Position numbers and translations under genes: made by a program. The notes under the pieces are model-generated. The model made no database searches, was not told where the DNA came from, and was given only the letters and a program-made list of their open reading frames with translations. Positions 32,035-43,126 of a stretch of 64,000 nt of DNA are shown piece after piece. Where the stretch lies: NCBI RefSeq assembly GCF_003086295.3, contig NC_092054.1, positions 58,753,546 through 58,817,545 of the forward strand. Direction: 5' to 3'. The DNA comes from Arachis hypogaea (Eukaryota; Streptophyta; Magnoliopsida; Fabales; Fabaceae). The first letter of the stretch is position 1. Each line of letters opens with the position of its first letter.

Positions 32035-35000
32035 ATGGACCTAAGTGGAAATGAACAGTTCATAAGGACTCCGGGGTCATATGCTAACCCCACTACTGCC
32101 TCATATGGGAGTAGTATCTGTGTACCCTCCATCAGAGCCAACAGTTTTGAGCTAAATCCTCAGCTCATTATCATGGTGCAGTAAAATTGCCAGTATTCTG
32201 GTCTTCCACAGGAAGAACCTACTGAGTTTCTGGCACAGTTCTTACAAATTGCTGACACAGTACGTGATAAGAAAGTAGATCAGGATGTCTACAGATTGTT
32301 AGTGTTTCCATTTACTGTAAAAGATCAAGCTAAGAGGTGGCTGAATAACCAACCCACAACAAGCATAAGAACATGGAAACAGTTATCAGACAAATTCCTA
32401 AATCAATATTTCCCTCCAAAAAGGATGACACAGCTAAGGCTGGACATCCAAGGCTTTAAACAAGAGGATAATGAATCTCTTTATAATGCCTGGGAGAGGT
32501 ACAGAGAGATGCTAAGAAAATGCCCCTCTGAAATGTTTTCAGAATGGGTGTAGTTAGACATCTTCTACTATGGGCTTACAAAAAGGCCCAGATGTCTCTA
32601 GACCACTCAGCTGGTGGATCTATACATATGAGAAAGACAATTAAAGAGGCTCAAGAGCTCATTGATATAGTTGCCAAAAATCAGCACCTGTACTCAAGTG
32701 GTGATACCTCTGTGAAAGAAGAGGCTGAGGCAGCATCCACTGAACTTAGTCCTCCAGAACAAATTACTGAACTCAATCAGCAACTATTTTCTATAACAAA
32801 ATAGTTAGCAGAATTTAAAGAGATGCTACAAGAAACCAAAGATGCTAACCAGAATATGGAAAAATAACTGAATCAGACAAGACAGCAGTTATCTAAACAG
32901 ATAACAGAAGAATGCCAAGCTGTTCATTTAAGGAGTGGAAAGACATTGAATGTCTCAACTCAAAACAGCAGGAAGCCAAGAAAGGAACATCTGATAGAGG
33001 ATGACCAAACCACTGTCCAAAATCCCTCTGAGGATAATAAGAGCCCAGAGAGGAATGATTCTGGCGTTCAAACGCTAGAAAAGGGTCAGAAGTTGGCGTT
33101 AAACGCCCAATGGATGGCCAATTCTGGCGTTCAAACGCCAGAAAAGGGTGGCAATCTGGAGTTAAACGCCCAAAAAACACCCAATTCTGGCGTTCAAACG
33201 CCAATGGGGGATCAGACACCTGCAAGTGGTGATAACAACCCCCTTAGGCAAGCTTCTCTAACCACTTCTATAGGAAATAAACCTGCAGCAAGTAATGTTG
33301 AAGAATATAAGGCCAAGATGCCTTATCCTCAGAAACTCTACCAAGCAAAACAGGATAAAAAATTTGCCCGCTTTGCAGACTATCTCAGGACTCTTGAAAT
33401 AAAGATTCCGTTTACAGAGGCAGTTGAGCAAATACCCTCATATGCTAAGTTCATGAAAGAGATCTTAAGTCATAAGAAGGATTGGAGAGAAACTGAAAAA
33501 GTTTTCCTCATTGAAGAATGCAGTGCAGTCATTCTGAAAAGCTTAGCAGAGAAGCTTAAAGATCCCAGAAGCTTTATGATACCATGCACATTAGAGGGTG
33601 TTTGTACCAAGACAACTCTATGTGATCTTGGGGCAAGTATCAACCTAATACCTGCATCCACTATCAAAAAGCTTGGTTTGAATGATGAGGTTAAACCAAC
33701 CCGGATATGCCTCCAACTTGCTGATGGCTCCATTAAGATTCCATCAGGCATAATTGATGACATGATTGTCAAGGTTGGGCCATTTGCCTTTCCCACTGAC
33801 TTTGTAATACTAGAAATGGAGGAGCACAGGAGTGCAACTCTCATTCTAGGAAGACCTTTCTTAGCAACTGGACGAACCCTCATTGACGTCCAAAAAGGGG
33901 AGATAACCCTGAGAGTCAATGAGGATGAGTTTAAGTTGAATGCTGTCAAAGCTATGCAGCATCCAGACACATCAAAAGACTGCATAAGCACTGATATTAT
34001 TGACTCCCTGGTGGAAGAGGTCAATATGACTGAGAGTCTCGAATCAGAGCTAGAGGACATTTTTAAAGATGTTCAGCCTGATTTGGAGGAACCAGAGAAA
34101 ACAGAAGAACCTCTGAAAACTCCTCAGGAAGAGGAGAAGCCTCCTAAACCCGAGCTCAAACCACTATCACCATCCCTGAAATATGCATTTCTGGGAGAAG
34201 ATGACACTTTTCCTGTGATCATCAGCTCTACTTTAGAACCACAGGAAGAGAAAGCATTAATTCAGGTGCTAAGGACACACAAGACAGCTCTTGGGTGGTC
34301 CATAAGTGATCTTAAGGGCATTAGCCCGGCCAGATGCATGCATAAGATCCTATTGGAGGATGATGCTAAGCCAGTGGTTCAACCACAGAGGCAGCTGAAT
34401 CCAGCCATGAAGAAGGTGGTGTAAGAAGAGGTCACTAAGCTACTAGAGGCTTGGATTATTTATCCTATTTTTTGATAGCCCCTGGGTGAGCCCTGTCCAA
34501 GTTGTCCCCAAGAAGGGAGGCATGACAGTGGTTCATAATGAAAAAAATGAACTGGTTCCTACAAGAACAGTTACAGGGTGGCGTATGTGTATTGACTACA
34601 GAAGACTCAATACAGCCACCAGAAAGGATCATTTTCCTTTACCATTCACAGACCAGATGCTAGAGAGACTATCAGGTCATGAATACTACTGCTTTTTGGA
34701 TGGCTATTCAGGTTACAACCAAATTGCAGTAGATCCTCAGGACCAAGAGAAAACAGCATTCACATGTCCTTCTGGAGTATTTGCCTATAGAAGGATGCCA
34801 TTTGGTCGGTGCAATGCACCTGTAACCTTTCAGAGGTGCATGCTCTCTATCTTATGTGATATGGTAGAGAAATTTCTGGAAGTCTTCATGGATGACTTCT
34901 CAGTATTTCGAGACTCATTCAGCTCCTGTCTTGACCATCTAGCACTTGTTCTGAAAAGGTGCCAAGAGACTAACCTGGTTTTAAACTGGGAAAAATGTCA

Positions 35001-37040
35001 CTTTATGGTGACTGAAAGAATTGTCCTTCGGCACAAAATTTCAAACAAGGGGATAGAGGTAGATCAAGCTAAGGTAGAGGTAATTGAAAAATTACCACCA
35101 CCTGCCAATGTTAAGGAAATTAGAAGCTTTCTGGGACATGCAGGATTCTATAGGAGGTTTATAAAGGATTTTTCAAAAATTGCAAAACCTATGAGCAATC
35201 TGCTAGCTGCTGACACACCATTTATCTATTACACAGAGTGTCTGCAGGCATTTGAGACTCTGAAAGCTAAGCTGGTCACAGCACCAGTCATTTCTACACC
35301 AGAATGGACATTACCATTTGAACTAATGTGTGATGTCAATGACCATGCCATTGGTGCAGTATTGGGACAGAGGCATGACAAGCTTCTTCATGTCATTTAT
35401 TATGCTAGCCGTGTTTTAAAGGATGCGCAGAAGAATTACACAACCACAGAAAAGGAGTTTCTTGCAGTCGTTTATGCCATTGACAAGTTCAGGTCTTATT
35501 TAGTAGGATCAAAAGTGATTGTGTACACTGACCATGCTGCTCTAAAATATCTCATCACAAAGCAGGATTCAAAACCCAGACTCATAAGATGGGTGTTGCT
35601 TCTGCAAGATTTTGATATAGAGATAAGAGACAGAAAAGGGACAGAAAACCAAGTAGCAGATCACCTGTCCTGGATAGAACCAGTAGCAGGAGCGTCCCTC
35701 CCTCCTACTGAGATCTCTAAAACCTTTCCGGATGAGCAACTCTTTGCCATTCAAGAAGTACCATGGTTTGTAGACATTGCAAACTATAAAGCTGTGAGAT
35801 TCATACCCAAGGAGTACAGTAAGCAGTAAACAAAAGAATTGGTTACTGATGCAAAGTACTACTTGTGGGATGAACCATATCTCTTTAAGAGGTGTGCAGA
35901 TGAAATGATCTGTAGATGCGTGCCTAGAGAAGAGGCATAGAAAATCTTATGGCATTGCCATGGATCACAATATGGAGGATATTTTGGAGGTGAGCGAACA
36001 GCCACAAAGGTTCTCCAATGTGGCTTCTACTGGCCTACTCTTTATAAAGACTCCCGAGAGTTTGTACGTAACTGTGACAGTTGCCAGAGAGCTGGTAATC
36101 TGGCTCACAATTATGCCATGCTTCAGCAAGGGATCTTAGAGATTGAGTTGTTTGATGTATGGGTATTGACTTCATAAGGCCTTTCCCACCATCATACTCA
36201 AACACTTATATTCTTGTGGCAGTAGACTATGTATCTAAATGGGTAGAGGCAATTGCAACACCCACTAATGATACTAAGACAGTGATGAAGTTCCTCCAGA
36301 AGCATATCTTCAGCAGGTTCGGTGTCCCTAGGATACTGATCAGTGATGGAGGCACTCATTTCTGCAATAAACAGCTCGACTCTGCTCCGGTCCGATATGG
36401 AATTAACCATAAAGTGGCCACTCCATATCATCCACAGACAAATGGCCAGGCTAAAGTCTCAAATAGAGAACTAAAACGAATCCTGGAACAGACTGTAAGT
36501 ACCCGTAGAAGGGATTAGGCAAGAAGTCTGGATGATGCTCTGTGGGCATACAGCACCGCATTCAAGACTCCTAAAGGGACCTCTCCATACCAGCTTGTGT
36601 ATGGAAAAGCCTGTCATCTGCCAGTGGAACTGGAACACAAGGCCTACTAGGCAACCAGGTTCCTAAACCTTGATGCTAAGGTAGCTGGAGAGAAAAGATT
36701 ACTCCAGTTGAATGAGCTGGAGGAGTTTAGACTAAATGCTTTCGAAAATGCTAAAATTTACAAGGAGAAAGCAAAAAGGTGGCATGACAGAAAGCTGTCA
36801 TCTAGAGTCTTTAAGCCAGGACAGAAGGTTCTGCTATTTAACTCTAGGCTCATATTGTTCCCTAGGAAATTAAAATTCCGGTGGAAGGGACCATATGTGA
36901 TTACAAGTGTGTCACCATATGGATATGTAGAGCTTCAGGATATTGACTCAGACAAAAAGTTCATTGTTAATGGACAGATAGTCAAACATTATCTTGAAGG
37001 CAATATTGAGCAAGAGTGCTCAAAGCTGAGACTAAATTAA
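32035..37040 (+). pseudogene. Element D gag-protease-RT-RNase H-integrase, many stops and frameshifts
   Basis: Start MDLSGNEQ at 32035. Gag core: VKDQAKRWLNNQP, DKFLNQYFPPKRMTQLR, LYNAWERY. Then a 63-bp in-frame repeat (33060-33203), protease (TLCDLGASINLIPAS; LILGRPFLATG), RT ([36 protein letters not shown]; the usual Leu of PFGLCNAP is Arg here), RNase H ([10 protein letters not shown]), integrase zinc region near 35990-36090 and core ([26 protein letters not shown]), and an integrase C-terminus ending at KLRLN. Stops include 32182, 32551, 32802, 32865, 34422, about 35827 and 36516; frameshifts near 32585 and 34465. No chromodomain or zinc knuckle. Confidence 0.93.
33060..33203 (+). repeat. 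63-bp in-frame palindromic repeat inside element D polyprotein
   Basis: Copies start at 33061, 33124 and 33187, exactly 63 bp (21 codons) apart, coding SGVQTPEKG and LALNA-type peptides. Each unit holds CTGGCGTTCAAACGCCAG and GGCGTTAAACGCC, the motif found in the non-coding arrays. Confidence 0.9.
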
Positions 37041-37083
37041 AAGCTCAGTAAAAAGTCCAGCTAAAGACAGTAAAGAAGCACTT

Positions 37084-37101
37084 GCTGGGAGGCAACCCAG
37101 C
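37084..37101 (+). other. Post-polyprotein hairpin, element D (GCTGGG-AGGCAA-CCCAGC)
   Basis: Perfect 6-bp stem about 45 bases after the integrase stop. Confidence 0.7.
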
Positions 37102-37242
37102 CATTATAAAAAATTAGATGTTTATAACAATTATAAGTCTATTTAATTTTGTTATTCATGTTGGCTAAAGCATTTCAGTGAATAAGTTAGGGAAATGAAG
37201 GTTCAGAATATAAAGCAGAGGAATCACAGAGAAAAAGGGCTC

Positions 37243-37452
37243 ACTGGCATTAAAATGCCAGTAAAGAGGCATTTTGGGCGTTAAACGCCAGAATGGCTAT
37301 CATTCTGGGCGTTCAAAAAAACGCCCATTAAAGAAGGATTCCTGGCATTTAATGCCAGCCAGGGTATCTGGCTGGGCATTAAACGGCCAAAGAGGCAGTC
37401 AAGTGGGCGTTAAATGCCAGAATGGATAGCATTCTGGGCGTTTAACGCCAGG
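37243..37452. repeat. GGCGTTWAACGCC palindrome array, element D spacer
   Basis: About eight intact and decayed copies with GAATGG/CCATTC-type linkers, between integrase and ORF2. Confidence 0.9.
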
Positions 37453-37752
37453 ATGACACAAGGGAGGTAGTTTTGTTTCCAATTCAATTTTTTCAATTTT
37501 TCATGTTTTCATTCATAATTTTTTGCATCAAACATATTTTAAACGTTCATTTTTCAATTTCTATTTTCAAAAATTAATAATCTTTCCAACTCTTTTTAAT
37601 TCTTTTTCAATTCTTTTCAAATCCTTCCAAAACATTTTCAAAACTTACATATCTTTTCAAATTCTTTTCAACTCTTTTTAGTTTTTCTTGCATAAAGTAA
37701 TAAGTTTTCAAAATTAATTGCATCATTCTTCTTCTACTCCCTTCTATCTTCT
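37453..37752 (+). other. T-rich spacer before element D ORF2
   Basis: TTTTCAA-type low complexity; no gene seen. Confidence 0.5.
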
Positions 37753-37789
37753 TTTGCTCGAGAACGAGCAAACCTTGTAAGTTTGGTGT
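37753..37789 (+). other. Hairpin plus AAGTTTGGTGT module before ORF2 (element D)
   Basis: TTTGCTCG-AGAA-CGAGCAAA, 8-bp perfect stem, then GTAAGTTTGGTGTG; ATG follows about 40 bases on. Confidence 0.6.
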
Positions 37790-37826
37790 GAAAAAAGCTT
37801 TGCTTTTTGTTTTTCCATAACCATTA

Positions 37827-38078
37827 ATGACACCTAAGGCCGGAGAAACCTCTAGGAAGAGGAAAGGGAAAGTAGTTGCTTCCAACTCCGAGTCATGGGA
37901 GATGGAGAGATTCATCTCAAAAGCCTATCACTAGAAAGAGGATGGAGCAAACAAGAGAGCCCACTCATGGACCTCAACAAGAGCCATGAGGGAAGAGCAA
38001 CAAAGGCAAGGAAGAGATATTGAGGAGCTAAAGCACTCCATAAGATCTTCAAGAGGAAGAACTAGCCGCCATCACTAA
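37827..38078 (+). pseudogene. Element D ORF2 relic: both ends kept, middle deleted
   Basis: Starts MTPKAGETSRKRKGK and keeps ESWEMERFISKAYH, then TAG; the frame resumes without shift and ends with the coiled-coil end found in unit BR (MREEQQRQGRDIEELK ... TAA at 38076). About 250 residues present in other copies, including all of the PF20167-like domain, are missing. The deletion left the two ends in the same frame. Probably nonfunctional. Confidence 0.6.
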
Positions 38079-39147
38079 GGTGGACCCATTCTTTAATTTC
38101 CTTGTTCTTATTTTTCTGTTTTTCTCGATTTATATGCTTTATATTTTGTCTATGTTTGTGTCTTCGTTATATGATCATTAGTGTTTAGTATCTATGTCTT
38201 AAAGCTATGAATGTTCCATGAATCTTTTGCCTTAATTGAAAAATGTTTTCTGAAAAAGAAAAAGAAGCACATGAATTTTGAATTCTATCTTGAAAATAGT
38301 TTAATTATTTTGATGTGGTGGCAATACTTTTTATTTTCTGAATGAATACTTGAACAGTGCATATTTTTTATAGTGAAGTTTATGAATGTTAAGATTGTTG
38401 GCCCTTGAAAGAATAATGAAAAAAGAGAAATGTTATTGATAATCTGAAAAATTATAAAATTGATTCTTGAAGCAAGAAAAAGCAGTGAAAAACAAAAGCT
38501 TGCGGAAAAAATGGCGAAAAAAAGTAAAAAAAAAAAAGAAAAAGAAAAAGCAAGCAGAAAAAGCCAATAACCCTTTATACCAAAAGGCAAGGGTAAAAAG
38601 GATCCAAGGCTTTGAGCATTAATGGATAGGAGGGCCCAAAGGAATAAAATCCTGGCCTAAGTGGCTAAACCAAGCTGTCCCTAACCATGTGCTTGTGGCG
38701 TGAAGGTGTCAAGTGAAAAACTTGAGACTGAGCGGTTAAAGTCGTGGTCCAAAGCAAAAAGAGTGTGCTTAAGAGCTCTGGGCACCTCTAACTGGGAACT
38801 CTAACAAAGCTGAGTCACAATCTCAAAAGGTTCACCTAGTTATGTGTCTGTGGCATTTATGTATCCGGTGGTAATACTGGAAAACAAAATGCTTAGGGTG
38901 ACGGCCAAGACTCATAAAGTAGATGTGTTCAAGAATCAACATACTGAACTAGGAGAATCAATAACACTATCTGAATTCTGAGTTCCTATGGATGCCAATC
39001 ATTCTGAACTTCAAAGGATAAAGTGAGATGCCAAAACTGTTCAGACGCAAAAAGCGACTAGTCCCACTCATCTAATTGAAGCTAATATTCATTGATGTTT
39101 TTGGAATTTATTGTATATTCTCTTCTTTTTATCCTATTTTGTTTTTA
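38079..39147 (+). other. 3' non-coding region of element D
   Basis: About 1070 bases conserved in element E (43127-44211, minus), with an A-rich run near 38520-38560 and no ORF on the element strand longer than noise. Confidence 0.6.
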
Positions 39148-39185
39148 GTTGCTTGGGGACAAGCAACAATTTAAGTTTGGTGTTG
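39148..39185 (+). other. GTTGCTTG-GGGA-CAAGCAAC hairpin plus TTTAAGTTTGGTGTTG at 3' LTR edge (element D)
   Basis: Perfect 8-bp stem with a GNRA-type loop, then AAGTTTGGTGTTG touching the LTR, i.e. in the place of the polypurine tract. There is no classical all-purine tract, so this is the best candidate for plus-strand priming. Confidence 0.6.
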
Positions 39186-40796
39186 TGATGAGCGGATAAT
39201 TTATACCCTTTTTGGCATTGTTTTTAGGTAGTTTTTAGTATATTTTAGTTACTTTTTATTATATTTTTATTAGTTTTTATTCAAAAATCACATTTCTGGG
39301 CTTTACTATGAGTTTGTGTGTTTTTTTGTAATTTCAGGTATTTTCTGGCTGAAATTGAGGGAGATGAGCAAAAATCTGATTCAGAGGCTGAGAAAGGACT
39401 GTAGATGCTGTTGGATTATAACCCTCTTGCACTCAAAATGGATTTTCTGGAGCTACAGAAGCCCAATCGGCGCGCTCTCAATTGCGTTGGAAAGTAGACA
39501 TCTTGGGGTTTCCAGCAATATATAATAGTTCATAATTTGCCCGAGTTTTGATGGCCCAAACTGGCGTTAAAAGCCAGCCAAAAACTTTCTAGCGTAAAAC
39601 GCAAGAACTGGCATACTTTTCGGCGTTAAACGCCCATTTTGGCTCCCAGGTTGGCGTTTAACTCCAATATGAGGCATATGCACGTGGAAGCTTGAAAGCT
39701 CAACCCAAACACTCACCAAGTGGGCCCCGAAAAGTGGAATTCTGCACTATCTACACCTAGTTACTCATTTTCTGTAACCCTAAGTTACTAGTTTAGTATA
39801 AAAACTACTTTTAGAGATTCATTTAGCAACTCATGACATTTTTTACATTCCATATTGTATCTTTGACGGCATCAGTCTCTAAACCCCATTGGTGGGGTGA
39901 GAAGATTTGCTGTGTTTCAATGGATTAATACAATTACTACTATTTTCTATTCAATCACGCTTGATTCTATTCTAAGATATTCATTCGTACTTCAATCTGG
40001 AGAAGATGATGATTCGTGACACTAATCATTATCCTCAATTCTATGAACGCGTACCTGACAACCACTCCCATTCTATCTGAGCTCAACGTAGTCATTGGGC
40101 GACAGCTTGAGTGCGTATCTTTTGGGTCTCCGATTCACGGACCGAGTCTGTGAGATCAGAACCTTCGTGGTATAGGCTAAAACCAATTGGCAGCATTTCT
40201 GTGATCCGGAAAGTCTAAAGCTTGTCTGTGGTATTCCGAGAAGGATCTGGGAAGGGATGACTGTGACGAGCTTCAAACCTGCGAATGTTGGGCGCAGTGA
40301 CAGTGTGCAAAAGGACAAGGGTCCTATCCCGACGCTAGTGGGAACCGACAGATGATTAGCCGTGCGGTAGCTGTACATGGTATTTTTCATCCGAGACGAG
40401 AAATCCGACAGTTGATTAGCCGCGTAGAGATCGTACCTGGTATTTTTCATCCGAGAGGATCATAAAGCTTGCCATTGAAGGAAGCCATGCGTGTTTGGAG
40501 AAGAAGACAGTAGGAAAGCAGAAATTCAGACGACAAAGCATCTCCGGAACCTCAGCCTGTTTCTCATTACTGAATTACAAGTACCATTTATTTCATGTTA
40601 TTTACTTTTTATAAACAAAACCATTTTTATCATTAATATCCTGACTAAGATTTACAAGATAACCATAGCTTGCTTCAAGCCGGTAATCTCCGTGGGATCG
40701 ACCCTTACTTACGTAAGGTATTACTTGGACGACCCAGTGCACTTGCTGGTTAGTTGTGCGGAGTTGTGAAAAGTGTTATCACAATTTCGTGCACCA
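39186..40796 (+). repeat. Element D 3' LTR (1611 bp)
   Basis: Same ends and length as the 5' LTR; palindromes at 39559-39664; TATAAAA at 39797-39803. Confidence 0.95.
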
Positions 40797-40801
40797 GCAC
40801 G
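40797..40801. repeat. Target site duplication GCACG, right copy (element D)
   Basis: Identical to 28972-28976. Confidence 0.95.
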
Positions 40802-41125
40802 TGTGAGCCATGCGTGCGCGTCGCTCCTTGCTGGTTATCTCCTTTATTTCTTGTGCTCCTTCCATTTTCGCAAGCTTCCTCTCCATTCTCTAAGCCATTC
40901 CTGTCCTATATAGCCTGAAAACACTTAGCACACAGATCACAGAATCGAATGGTATAAAGGAGAATTAAAATACACAATTTAGAGGCTTAGGAAGCAAGTT
41001 TTAAACCATAGAACAAAATTGGGAAGGAATTGTAAACTCATGCAAATTGTATGAATAAGTGTGCAAAGGCTTGATAAAAACCACTTAATTGAACACAAGA
41101 TAAACCATAAAATAGTGGTTTGTCA
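40802..41125 (-). repeat. Element C 5' LTR, right part
   Basis: Continues the palindrome cluster (ATGCGTGCGCGT) and ends GTGGTTTGTCA, matching the GGGTTTATCA end of the related LTRs. Confidence 0.8.
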
Positions 41126-41853
41126 AAAGCCTTTTGTCTCGACCCAAAATCAACGGCAGCTTCAAAGCACAGACCCACACACTTTCGCAGCAGCATAAAC
41201 AGCTCTAAATCACAACAAGCAACATCGTTTACTAAATCCTAAGAACATTAATATCGTAAAGGCTTTAATACACGTACAGAACACTAACGCGGGGATTTTC
41301 GAAACATAAATACCTACTTAAATGACAAAACGAGGCAGCTACAAACTCCGAGCACAGAATGCAAGCACGAATACACAACCCTATGACGGACAATGCCGCA
41401 ACGCCTCAGCATAAGTTTACAGAGCAGCAAAAAAGGCTTTTCAACTCAGAAATGCTTACCAATACAAAGGACTCGGCAGCTGTTTTTGGCGACAGAGGCG
41501 GTGGAGGCAAGGTGCGGTGACACCCAGTGGCTCTTCCTCCCTCCACGCGACCCAGGCGGCGGCTGCAGCAACATTTAGTGACTACAGTATTTCCAGAATT
41601 CAAAAAGGACCAAAGATAATAACAAGACCCTTACCGGCAGTGGTTTTCTGGTGATGCAGCGGCATTCTGCGATGGTAGAAGCGGTATAGTAGCTCAAAAT
41701 GCAAGCAGCAGCGGCGGCCTGAACCCTTTTCTGACAGCGGTTTGGCTTACCATCATCAGCAACTGTGAGCTCAGATGGTGGTACGGGCGAGCCCTAGCGT
41801 CGGTGACCACCACGGTGACAGCAGCGATAGCAGCAACGCCGCTTTTCTTTCTG
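41126..41853 (-). repeat. Chromovirus-like LTR G, distal part
   Basis: Becomes contiguous with 53980-54981 once element E and one GCTGT copy are removed. No ORF; CAGCAG/GGCGG-rich low complexity. The LTR end is hidden by element C. Confidence 0.5.
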
Positions 41854-41858
41854 GCTGT
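41854..41858. repeat. Target site duplication GCTGT, left copy (element E)
   Basis: Directly before TGGTGCACGA; repeated at 53975-53979. Confidence 0.93.
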
Positions 41859-43087
41859 TGGTGCACGAAATTACAATCACACTTTTGCAACTCCGCACAA
41901 CTAACCAGCAAGTGCACTGGGTCGTCCAAGTAATACCTTACGTGAGTAAGGGTTGATCCCACGGAGATTGTCGGCTTGAAGCAAGCTATGGCTATCTTGT
42001 AACTCTTAGTCAGGATATCAATAATTCTCAAATTTAGTTGTAAAAAGTAAAAGAACATGAAATAAATACTTGTTAAGCAGTAATGGAGAAGGTTTAGACT
42101 TTCCGAATCTCAGGAATGGCCGCCAATAATTCTAGCCTATACCACGAAAGTTCTAATCTTAGATTAGAAACCCAAGAGATATGCACTCAAGCTATTGCAT
42201 GTAGAATGGAGGTGGTTGTCAGGCACGCGTTCATAGGTAAGAATAATGATGAGTGTCACGGATCATCACATTCATCAGGTTGAAGTGCGAGTGAATATTT
42301 TAGAATAGAAACAAGCGTGAGAGAATGGAAAACAGTAGTAATTGCATTAATTCATCGAGACATAGCAGAACTCCTCTCCCCCAACCATGGGGTTTAGAGA
42401 CTCATGCCGTCAGAAATACAGTATGAAACGTGTAAAGTGTCATGAGGTACAAGATGAATCACTAAAAGTAGCTTTTATAATAAAACTGGTGACCTAGGGT
42501 TACAGAAAATGAGTAAGCTAGAGTAGTTAGTGTAAAATTCCACTTTCGGGGCCCACTTGGTGTGTGCTTGGGCTGAACATTGAAGCTTTCACGTGTAGAG
42601 ACCTTTCTTGGAGTTAAACCAGCTTTTGTGCCAGTTTGGGCGTTTAACTCCAGCTTTCATGCCAGTTCTGGTGTTTTGATGCCAGAATTTCTATGCTGAT
42701 TTGGAACGCCGGTTTGGGCCACCAAATCTTGAGAAAAGTATGGACTATTATATATTGCTGGAAAGCCCAGGATGTCTACTTTCCAATGCAATTAAGAGCG
42801 CACCAATTGAGCTTCTGTAGCTCTAGAAAATCCACTTCGAGTGCAGGGAGGTTGGAATCCAACAGCATCTGCAGTCCTTTTTCAGCCTCTGAATCAGATT
42901 TTTGCTCAGATCCCTCAATTTCAGCTAGAAAATACCTAAAATCACAGAAAAACACAAAAAATCATAGTAAATTCTAGAAATGTGATTTTTATTTAAAAAC
43001 TAATCAAAAAATAATAAAAACTAACTAAAATATACTAAAAACATACTAAAAACAATGCCAAAAAGCGTATAAATTATCCGCTCATCA
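41859..43087 (-). repeat. Element E 3' LTR with internal deletion (1229 bp)
   Basis: Same ends as the 5' LTR but the segment equivalent to about 52670-52975 is missing, near 42090. TATA block TTTTATA at 42473-42479. Confidence 0.9.
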
Positions 43088-43126
43088 CAACACCAAACTT
43101 AAATTGTTACTTGTCCCCAAGCAACT
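43088..43126 (-). other. Hairpin plus AAGTTTGGTGT module at 3' LTR edge (element E)
   Basis: Element strand: GTTGCTTG-GGGA-CAAGTAAC (one G-U pair) then TTTAAGTTTGGTGTTG against the LTR, as in element D. Confidence 0.6.

Larger units (their letters stand above)
28977..40796 (+). mobile_element. Element D: complete 11.8-kb Athila-like LTR retrotransposon
   Basis: Two 1611-bp LTRs (TGATGAGCGG...TGCACCA), primer site, AT-rich leader, gag-pol, palindrome spacer, ORF2 relic and 3' module, flanked by GCACG duplications. Size and LTR length recall peanut FIDEL from memory, which I cannot verify here. The LTRs differ by a few percent by eye. All ORFs are broken, so any movement would need relatives. 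Confidence 0.95.
21598..41125 (-). mobile_element. Element C: Athila-like Ty3 element, 3' part outside window, carrying nested LTR and element D
   Basis: Own sequence: integrase to gag 21598-26000 and 27407-27701, primer site 27802-27819, 5' LTR 27835-28976 plus 40802-41125. The lone LTR (26001-27406) and element D (28977-40796) are insertions; composite B cut it at 21598. Its RT and protease differ clearly from those of D, E and F, so it is another lineage. It is inserted next to or within chromovirus-like LTR G, right flank AAAGC. Confidence 0.75.

Noticed and set aside
33470..34060. 196-codon minus-strand frame across element D protease
   Set aside because: Antisense shadow, mirrored at the same place in E and F.
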